Shown one piece after another: positions 55,794 to 64,000 of a DNA stretch of 64,000 nt (its first letter is position 1; every line of letters begins with the position of its first letter). A model generated the notes under the pieces. That model ran no database searches, was not told where the DNA came from, and saw only the letters and a list, made by a program, of their open reading frames with translations. The position numbers and the translations under genes were made by a program. Origin of the DNA: Alternaria dauci (taxonomy: Eukaryota; Ascomycota; Dothideomycetes; Pleosporales; Pleosporaceae). Location: the NCBI RefSeq assembly GCF_042100115.1, contig NC_091276.1, positions 2,666,001-2,730,000 of the forward strand, in the 5' to 3' direction.

Positions 55794-58271
55794 ATGGACT
55801 CTGCAGAAGAGCAGCCGACGCTGCAGGACACGCTAAACCTACTGCATCAAGGTAAGTGTCGGTATGCGGCTATGGATTCCAGCTAGGAACAGTGCTTACA
55901 CAGGCCCGCAGCATCTAGAACGACAGCAAAGCAACGTACAATCAAGGTATCCAGTATCGTCGATGTCATATGCCGTTACGCCGCAGAGGATGGTCTTGAC
56001 CAGGATGCTCTTCGAGACATTGTTCAGCTCGCATCGGTGAAGACACTGCTAGACCAAACAACCATCACGACCTTGATCAAGAACCTGTATCCGTCTCAAA
56101 AGGTTCCAGGCGATGTTGTCGTCACCATTGTTGGTGCTCTTGGTCAGGGCAAGGGCAAACCATCGCCAGGTACACAAGACAGTCTTGTGAAGTGGCTCAT
56201 CATTGTCCATGAGATTATCGAAAGCCCAACAGTCTTGTCGCGCCTGTACGGAGTGTTGTTTGGCATGCTTGATATGATCAGCATAAGGTGCGCCGCCCCA
56301 GTGAGATACGACACCGATCCGTGCTAAACCCAAAAGGACTTCTGTGTGCCATCTTCTCTCCCTCATCACTCGCAGAAAACACGTCAAGCCATTCCGGATA
56401 CAGCAGCTGTACGTATGATACCACTAGCAGGGGAGAAACTTTGATACCAATAACTAACGCCACCACAGGCTCGAGCTATCTCGCGGCCTCGGCAATGAAC
56501 CAGCGCTCCAAGGTCTTCTCCGTGTCTACAAGGATTATTATCCAGACATAATCCTCGGCAGCACCTCCACGAGCCGAAAGTCGTTCGCTCCGGTGAGTAC
56601 CCGTCCCCTGTGCCACCACGAATGCTACCTTGGATCCCCACACCCTCGCCCCGCGATGCACCGTCACACTGCCGACGCGGGCTAACCTTATAGCGACCGG
56701 AATCTGAATGGCAAGCCAAGATCATCGCGATCCAGGAGGCCAGTGTAGCGGAAGATGACTCCAATGCGGACGGGCAGCACAGTTTCAAGGTGCTACGAAG
56801 GAGACTCAAAGGTAGCAAAGAATCGGTAATTCCGGATGTGCATACCTATTATGCGACAGAGGTGCGTGGAAACGTGTTCTTATCACCCTAAAAGTGTTGA
56901 CATTGTATGACAGAACTCGGTAACCCTCGAGGGTATTGATGGCGTGGACGATTTTGTCGAAAAGCTCGATAGGATAGAGCCGCCGGGCCAGATGGTAGCT
57001 GTTCTCACGGACCCACTGCTGCAAAAATATATCGCCCTCAAGCCATCACCAATCATCACCGCTCGACTAAACACTTGGCTTGCAGCATGTTTAGAAGAGC
57101 AATTTGAGGAATGCCGCCAAGGTACCGCAAATGCTCAACACCTATCTGAGATCCTCGATGGGCTGTTGAGATACGCTCAGTTCACAAAGGTCAGTATGCC
57201 GTCCATTTCTTTAGACCGTCAGCTGACTCGTCGAAGAAAGTACATCGTCCAGCACGAGCTTTTCTCCTTAAATACCTGCCGATATGGGACGGACAGCAAG
57301 ATCGTGCCACGGTACTGGAACTTGTGTCCTTCCTCCAGGTCTACGACTTCAACGCCGACCATAGATCCTATTTCAAACATATCGAATCCGCCCTAGCGAC
57401 CCAGGAAATTCCAGCCTACGCAGCGCTCGTCGACTTCTACACCGCGCTGCTGCGGAACCAGATCAACCTGACTTCCACTGGCCCCGAAGACGTACGAGAA
57501 GCAGGCCAAGAAGTACTAGAAGACATGACAGAGCACGTAACCGACCTCTTCACCTCCGCTCTCCTCTCTGTCCCACCCGGTTCCAGCACCTCCCTCACAT
57601 CCTCCATCCTCTCCTTCTACGAGCTCCTCAGCGCCTCCTCAAAACCACACGTCATCCCCATCCATCTCCCACCCATGCACCTCGTCTACCTCCTCACCCA
57701 AGACCCATCCGCAACAACCCTATCCCGCACCTGCGGCATAATCGGGACCTACAAATCCGCATTCGACGCGCACCCCAAGCCCGTCAAGTCGTACTATGCT
57801 TCGGAAGTCACGGATACGTTTAACCAGTGTCTGCGCGACTTGTATAACCTCGTCTGGGTATCGCGCGGACTCGTTGCACAAAAGGATAAATCGAAGGGAT
57901 GTTATTGCCATGAGGAGCTGCGAGCGAAGCTCGATGCGTATCTCAAGACTGTGGACAGGAAGTATGCGGTCGCGGGCGCATTTACGTTGTCGTTTGATGC
58001 GTGTTTGGCGTCCCTGGCGGGGGCGGCGTGGCGCGCGATGGAGAGGCGGGAGGTGGGTGAGGGGGGGAGGGTGGAGAAGTATCATGTTGGGCCGGTAACG
58101 GAGAAGAGTTTGGTGTTGTTGAAGAGCGAGGGCGGTGTGGGTGTGGAGTGGGAGGGGGCGGGCGGGTATAAGGTGTTTGTGTTGAGGTGGTTGAAGGAGA
58201 GGGGGCTGGGTGGGATTAGGGATTTGATGTTTGCGACGGTTACGAACTTGAAGAATGCGGGTGGTGAGTAG
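55794..58271 (+). CDS. MIS6: Inner kinetochore protein Mis6/CENP-I
   Basis: Seven exons: 55794-55851, 55912-56287, 56337-56408, 56469-56592, 56694-56861, 56914-57189 and 57237-58271, giving 702 residues. The N-terminal half matches the Mis6 family (PF07778): GTQDSLVKWLIIVHEIIESP, CHLLSLITRRKHVKPFRIQQ and LLRVYKDYYPDIILG. The rest is helical with a conserved FLLKYLPIWDGQQDR and VLELVSFLQVYDF. Mis6/CENP-I belongs to the constitutive centromere-associated network and is needed to load the CENP-A histone. All six introns are GT-AG and keep phase; the second acceptor is chosen because only it holds the frame (GAASRTTAKQ). No frame errors are seen. It is the last intact gene before the gene-poor right end. 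Confidence 0.9.
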
Positions 58272-58334
58272 GTGGTGGGATACGTGGCATAGGCGCGTAA
58301 TGCGGTTTTGTGTGTATGTTCTTGGAACTGTAGA

Positions 58335-58724
58335 ATGAACGGTATGGGATTGGAGAGGGAGAAAATCCGAAGTCGCTTCCGCTGTGATATTGAGAAAGGT
58401 GACCAGTACGATCGCGAATGGAAGATGTATGCGCCGCTGCTTGTCGGGATCGAGAACTAGGTTCAGTGGCTTTACTGCGCGGTAAGTGGGAAGAACGGGT
58501 ATGTGTAACATGGGCTGTTAGATCAGGGTGTTAATCCGTGGGTGGAGTCGATCTCTGCTGGTGTAAGCAATGACGGGGAGATGCAGGAGACGGTGCAGAA
58601 GAACTATAATGCTTGGGTGCAGACAGAGAGAGCCATTCGTTTCATTCAAGATGTGAGGGAGGGCTATGATATGGTTTGCTATTCAGTAACAGGATTTCCT
58701 GTGTTCGTTCCTAGCGACAGATGA
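58335..58724 (+). pseudogene. Decayed ORF, possibly gag-like
   Basis: From an ATG at 58335 one frame gives MNGMGLEREKIRSRFRC and YAPLLVGIEN, then TAG (58458), VQWLYCA, a TAA (58506), and then GVNPWVESISAGVSNDGEMQ and NYNAWVQTERAIRFIQD, ending at 58722. The composition is protein-like through both stops. The GxENxxxW spacing resembles the start of retrotransposon Gag proteins, with TAG where Tyr would stand, but this is weak. No polymerase, LTR or target-site duplication was found. Confidence 0.3.
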
Positions 58725-60530
58725 ACATCAAGGTGCGTCTAGTACCCAACCATGGTATGGCGATGACCCATGACCGACGAGCCACTCGCAACCTCTGAAA
58801 TTCATATGCTCCATACGTAAACGAGGCTCTCAAAAGAGATGTACAGCAAAAAAGGAAGTGCGTGTAGTACCTCTGGAATGCGGTGGGTGCTGCTTGAACC
58901 ATGCGAGTATTCTTAGGCTTTGACCGAAGAAACGAGTGTCAAGCTCAGCGCATCTCCAAAAGTTACCATACGCCACCAGATCGACCTCGAATAGCTCCCG
59001 ACCCACAGTCAGGCTATGTGATAGACGTGCCATGGCAAGAATAGCGCCCATCTCCGACTTCGACCAACACAAGCAAAGCACCAGCTTCTCGGGCATCTTC
59101 ATCTTGCTCATGAAGCCAAGTGCGACTCAACCAAGGCCTCGATGTACCTCGTCAACAGTGCTGTTCTGGGCGCCGCAGATTGCGTCGTGGCCTGGCTGGA
59201 CGGAGTAGAGTTCTGGCTTGGCACTCTCATGAGCATGTTGGGTAAGGTATGGCCAAGGATGAGATAGTTGGAGCGTACGTCAGGCCCTCCGGAGTTGTTG
59301 TCGGATTCCATAAGATACCCTGGAGGTATTCGTGAACATCCGCGATGGCGTGGAAGCTCTAGGACATCTTCCACACGTCCGGCAGCGGAAGATGAACACT
59401 CGTAGCCGGTAAACTGCCCTCCCTCCCCTGTTTGACCATCCGTTCTTCCAACTTCTTAGCGAGTTCTTCAAGGAAGAGTCGTGTATCGAGACCCTCATTT
59501 GGGAAGAGACATGGTGGTGTGATCGGCTGGTGGGAAAATAATAGGGAGGGCCGGAGGTCGTCGCAGTGAATCGAGAAGACGATGGTACAGCAGCCATGCG
59601 TGGTCGCAGTGTACAGCAAGCTTCTTAATGGTCAGCTCCTGATGGTGTGTAGCCCCCGTCGTAGCAGTCTGTGTGTAAAAGCCGTATCGAGAAAGGGTCG
59701 TGGGTGGCGCCACGCCCAACATTGGCCGAGCAGCTCTTCGGACAACGAGACCTTCTGCACGTTGGTCAAGTCTGACCGGTGCGCAGGCTGAGTAGGCGAG
59801 ATGGCGAGCGTTGCCGCGGGTGGCTCGGGTTGGCGGGGTCCCGCATCCACGTTCGCAGCACTCACCACGCAGATGAACGATAGCAGGCGCGGAAAAGGGC
59901 GGAGTGTGATTGAGACTATGCGCTGAGTGAATCCAGAAGCTGGCATGACCGGCAGAACACATATCGATCTGAATGGCCAGAGCAAAGTTGGATTATGTCT
60001 CACGAACAGTCGTAAAAGCACACTGACTGTCGGCAGGGAAAGTCTCAGTCTCGTATGCTGAGCCAGGAACTAAACTGGGGAGCCCCATAGGCGCTGAGAG
60101 CCAGCCATGGTTATCGTGATGAATGCAAGGTTTGGTTGGCGTGTGAGGGACCTTAACTGGTTCCAGCAGACGACTCAGCCCCAGGACCTTGTCGTAGGCC
60201 TGGCGCGACATGGCGTTCTGAGGCGAGTTGACATTGACGGTCTAGACAACATCCGCAGTCCGAAGACCCTTGACGTCCTTGCGTACGGAGTGCGAGACCG
60301 TGGCGAGGTGATCAAGGCCTATGGAGATAAGAATTAGTCTGTGTGTCTTGCATGCTTTCAAGCAGTTGTGACCAACGCAGTTCATGGAAGGTGGTGGTGC
60401 GATCGAATGGAAGGTGGTGGTGCGATCGAATGAAAGGTGTGGTGGTGAAGGATACATCAAGTTGATGTGGCGAACTTGTAGCGGAGAGGATGATTGAGGG
60501 TAAGGTTGAGCTTGTCGTGAAGGCATGGCT
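58725..60530 (-). pseudogene. Unidentified decayed coding stretch
   Basis: Several minus-strand segments in changing frames look like protein: RLSHSLTVGRELFEVDLVAY and GNFWRCAELDTRFFGQSLRI (58830-59111), ELYSVQPGHDAICGAQNSTV just upstream, PNEGLDTRLFLEELAKKLEE (59359-59619), PTQPAHRSDLTNVQKVSLSE (59632-60021) and NAMSRQAYDKVLGLSRLLEP (59993-60211). Stops and frame changes separate them. They may be parts of one eroded gene; I cannot name the family, and the extent is approximate. Confidence 0.3.
60385..60450. repeat. 23-bp tandem repeat
   Basis: Units 60385-60407 and 60408-60430 are identical (ATGGAAGGTGGTGGTGCGAT plus CGA); a third, diverged unit follows to about 60450. Confidence 0.92.
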
Positions 60531-63500
60531 CAGGGGACGAGTCTGTGCCAAAGCCGCAACTGCTCGACTTGTCAAAGTGTTTGTGCGTACGCAAAGACCT
60601 TTGCCATGAAGCTGAAGGTGAGTTTAGATTTTTGTTTTGGAAATTGAGGGTGATGTAAAAGTTTTGAATGCCTCTAAAAGGGCTGCGCTCGCATGGTGGC
60701 GCGACAGCTGGTCGTACTCATGCGAGAAGACGAACCTGAGGAGGTCGCGCAGGGAAGGTTCGGATTTGGCGCCTAGCACCAAAAACCTTGCTTCCGAGTA
60801 CTCACTATCTCAGGCATTGCTTCTCGCAGTCGTGTTGTGAGGACGAAGGAGTCCTCGGGTGAGTTAGATCCTCGTCATCGTACTTGTGCTCCCCTGGCGT
60901 GACTCAGATGCTTGGCTGGCGTACGATGCTCGGCGGAGGCGGGGGCTGTGTTTGGAGGTGGGGGCTGGTGATGCGGCTGAGGCGAATGCTTTGTCGGGCC
61001 CGCGATTGAATGAGGGATCATCTACAGCGCCGGTAGCTGCGAAAAAGGCCACCGGCGCTGCAATGAGTGGTCTTGAGCTGGTGTAAGGTGGAGGAGAGGA
61101 GAAGCAGGGCGAACTCTTATATGCGGCGGAAGTCCGAGCTTTAAGGCGTCTTCACCTAGTCGTCCTCTCACCTTGAACAGACCATCGCCATGCCAGATGC
61201 TGTTGACGAGAATGACTCTCACGAGGCATGGGCTGTTGCTGTCGTTGCCGAGCAGACCTTGCTAGTTCAGCCTGTATGCCTTGATTGAGCTACCACTAGA
61301 GCAGTGAGTTAGTGAACACTCGAGAGGGCTCTGTAAGGGATCCACTTACTTGCAATAGACCGTCACAGTGCTTGGGATAATCGCAAAGGCCAGGATATTC
61401 TCGAAGGAAGTCGTGGTTGGTGCCGTTGCCTTCCGCGCCATGACTGCTCTCACCGAACGTAAGCTCTTCGCCGACGCCAACAATCATGTCGTCAGAGTTT
61501 GCGAGTGCTTGCAGTTCTCTTCGGGCGATAGACAAGATGCGGGGTACAGCGAAGAGAAGAACGAAGAAGTTGGGAAGATGGGGAGTGTGTGATGCCGTTT
61601 CTAGCAACATATTAGCTTTTCTTCCAGTAACAGAGACAGTTGCAAGACTCTGGGTTTACTTACTCGTATCGTATTCCTAATCTGAACACCTGGCAGCTCA
61701 AAGCTACCAAGTACCACCGGCGGCAGAGTAGGTATGATGAAAGATCGGACTCGCAGGAACCGCAGTTCAGCGAGTAATACGTGCTCCCTAGAACCAATCT
61801 CGCAGCCCCAAAAAGCGTTGATAAAGGTTCGCAGGCGTATTCTCTAATCGGAAGAAAAAGTCGTAGCGGGAGTGGGAGTGGGAGGGTTTTGTTTTTCAGT
61901 GCCTCTAAAAGGGCTGTGGCTGGACCGACAATCAAGTGGTACCACGCATCTTGTCGATAACCATTCGCGTTGATGCTGAGGGCAGCAGCAGCGGCGGCGG
62001 CACTGCGCAGTGCGCAGATCAGCTGCTCCCTCAGCTACCAGCTGCGGTGGTCGAAGCCGAGAGCAAGAGGTAGAGTTTAGTGGTGTGTGATGATTGTTTG
62101 TGGGTTTGAGCGGCGAGGCGAACTATCGCAAGGCGTTTGCTTGCGTGTACGCTAGTCCCGATTCGGGTATACACATCGTGGTGAAGGTGAGAAGTAGACA
62201 ATAGAGAAGGTTCTGCTGTTTTATCACGATTCGCGACTACTTAAAGATAGGTGCTCAGGTATTGCGAGGCATGTTCTTTGAAAGCGTCAGTTCACGTAGT
62301 ATGGTCTTCTGCTGGTGCAATGTAGAACTTATTGGGAAGGTAATTCGTTCTGCACATATGCTTTCGGCTGTCGACTTGTTGCATTCTGAGAAGATGGCAC
62401 CGATACAACAACCAGGTGTCTTCTTCAGTGTTTAGGTCCTATCAAGAACACCTAGTCTTCGGCAGTGCGCCTTCATGGACTAACTTGATTGACTGCACTA
62501 TGCGTCCTGACTCAGCACCAACACTTCTTCATTGTGATAGACGACGTGGAGACGGCTCATCACATAGCCTGCGTCATTTCAATAATCTACTTTTCGATAG
62601 GAGACAAAGCATAGACCCCCCTAAGATATATTGGTTTTTACAAACTCCTCGCACCGCAAAGACCAACACGCAGTCGCGACGGGAGCGCGGGTACGGGAAG
62701 GCGCGACGCTCAGTCCACCGCACCACGTGAAAACAAACAAGTAACGTGATCCGGCTGCATCCGGCGTCCAGACCTCTAGCACAACGACACTATCGATATC
62801 CTGATCTCACGAGTACGTATCCACGGCTTGGTATCTGACAGCTGGCACGTACAATTGCGTCATTAGCAGCCGGCTCTCCAATGCCTTGCTTACCATCGCA
62901 TACGCTGAGATTGTTGGTCAATTCGAGTCCACGTCTTACTTACGTGCCTGCCTGCCAGCCTGCAGCCTGCTTCTTGCTGACCGGCATGGGCGCGCCTCAC
63001 CATAGTCTGTTTTCGGCGGTACTCTGAAATGCAAGCATGCATGCAGGGTGAACCTGGCATGTGCATGACATCATGTCGCAGCATGTGGTGATGAAAGGGA
63101 CGCCAACAAACGTTGCTTTTTGCGACGAGCCATGTCGACCATGAAACAAGGTCGTGCAGGCCTCTCCACTTCCATTGAACAACAACTCAAACAGGAATGG
63201 CATGTTTGGCGGGCCAAAGATGCAGGGACTGGTGCCCTGCTGTGTAGTGTGGGAACCTGAGCCTGCGAAGATGGGGCAGCAAGTCATCTGCTCGCATTGT
63301 CCTATCGGTTCGCAGTCGGCTGACCAGATTTGGGCGGGCAGGGCTGGGGTGCGCAGATCTACCCGCACGGCGCAGGAGCGCACATGGCCAGGCCTTCTAG
63401 ACTGATTAGACGTGCTGGAAATGTGGTGGGTGTTCACTATCGATACGCGTTCTATCGCAAGGGCAAAGTCTATCGAGTCAGGTTGTCGATGGGCATTGTA

Positions 63501-64000
63501 TTTGCTTTGGCCGCGGAACCTACTCGGCATCGGTCTGGGCCGTGCAGGTGTCCGGCGGAACTATACAGGTGCGTGAGGGGTATGGCGGAAGCCATGTCCT
63601 GGGAGGTTGATATGGCGGGCAAGGCAACAGACGGTATTAGGCGGCTGAGGTCAGATGGCAATGTGGGCGGTAACAGCGCTGGGCGGGAAGAATACAAGGA
63701 GAGGGTTGAGGGGTATGCTGGAACCCCTCCCCCACAGGCGCGATAACGACGATAAGACACCCCGGAGTATGCTAGAGGATGACCTTGAACGAGCCAGGAG
63801 ATGGTGTGTGGACCGCTTGTCCCGTGAGCTGCGGTGGTGCGGAGGGGAGTGGGAGGTGTTCAGATGATGGAGGCGTCATGGTGGAGATGACCTGCTAGCT
63901 ATTATGTCCTGCTGAGCTCGGGGACTTTCACATGCAAGAAGCGCAGCACGGGCAATCGATAACACATGGGCGGGAAGGTACCGCAGTTGGTGCTAAGGAT
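60531..64000. other. Gene-poor right end, nothing assigned
   Basis: 3.5 kb with many short ORFs on both strands. Plausible splice signals occur (a GTGAGT near 60860 with CAG near 60906 on the plus strand; a GTAAGT at 61349-61344 on the minus strand), but no gene model with a known domain resulted. It includes a 10-bp hairpin at 61025-61060, a 17-bp repeat shared by 60669 and 61900, and CAG/CGG triplet runs at about 61983-62004. Confidence 0.4.
61025..61060. repeat. Perfect 10-bp inverted repeat
   Basis: Arms CAGCGCCGGT (61025-61034) and ACCGGCGCTG (61051-61060) flank a 16-nt loop, which would form a stable G/C hairpin in DNA or RNA. Confidence 0.88.

Noticed and set aside
1..64000. CRISPR arrays, rRNA, telomere repeats, intact transposons
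   Set aside because: No regularly spaced repeats, no TTAGGG array, no transposase or reverse transcriptase motif was seen on either strand.

Overview
The window is nuclear DNA of a filamentous ascomycete (Pezizomycotina), most likely a plant-associated Dothideomycete such as a member of the Pleosporales. Evidence: genes carry short GT-AG introns (mostly about 40-100 nt) with CTRAC-type branch points; both strands are used in a mosaic; and the content includes a HET-domain gene, a Zn2Cys6 regulator, a family 1 pectate lyase and a chitin-binding AA7 oxidase. The species is inferred from gene content only.

Layout. 0-10.5 kb: the 3' part of an enolase-phosphatase, an alpha/beta hydrolase, the R-SNARE SEC22, an ASX/DEUBAD-like chromatin protein and a long coiled-coil protein. 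10.5-19.1 kb: an accessory island with a HET-domain gene whose end is shifted by a 26-bp tandem duplication, a frameshifted F-box gene, and a large broken gene coding for a P-loop NTPase plus four C2H2 fingers. Diverged ~60-bp direct repeats flank the HET gene. 20.5-31.7 kb: secreted pectate lyase, a small membrane protein candidate, a proline-rich protein, the mitochondrial ADP/ATP carrier, an ankyrin protein, a polytopic membrane protein and a SWIM-finger protein resembling Sws1/ZSWIM7. 32-36.3 kb: dense housekeeping block with RPN8, PEX16 and an HD-domain hydrolase. 38.5-47.4 kb: a short Zn2Cys6 regulator; an inverted pair of Ser/Thr-rich single-pass membrane proteins around a GT32 glycosyltransferase (one copy frameshifted); a decayed 2EXR gene; a second HD-domain protein; and a decayed conserved gene. 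48.6-58.3 kb: CBM18x2-AA7 oxidase, a mitochondrial GGQ release-factor-like protein divergent from a serine palmitoyltransferase small-subunit-like gene, an unknown gene, and the kinetochore gene MIS6/CENP-I. 58.3-64 kb: gene-poor, with eroded coding stretches and small repeats, no intact gene recognised.

How the parts relate. The housekeeping genes read through without frame errors, so the frameshifts and stops concentrated in the accessory stretches probably reflect real decay rather than poor sequence. No biosynthetic cluster, intact transposon, tRNA, rRNA or CRISPR was seen. The two stretches most worth a second look are the decayed HET/F-box/NTPase-zinc-finger island (10.9-19.1 kb), plausibly a degenerating self/non-self recognition locus, and the cell-wall-facing set (stalk proteins, GT32, CBM18-AA7).
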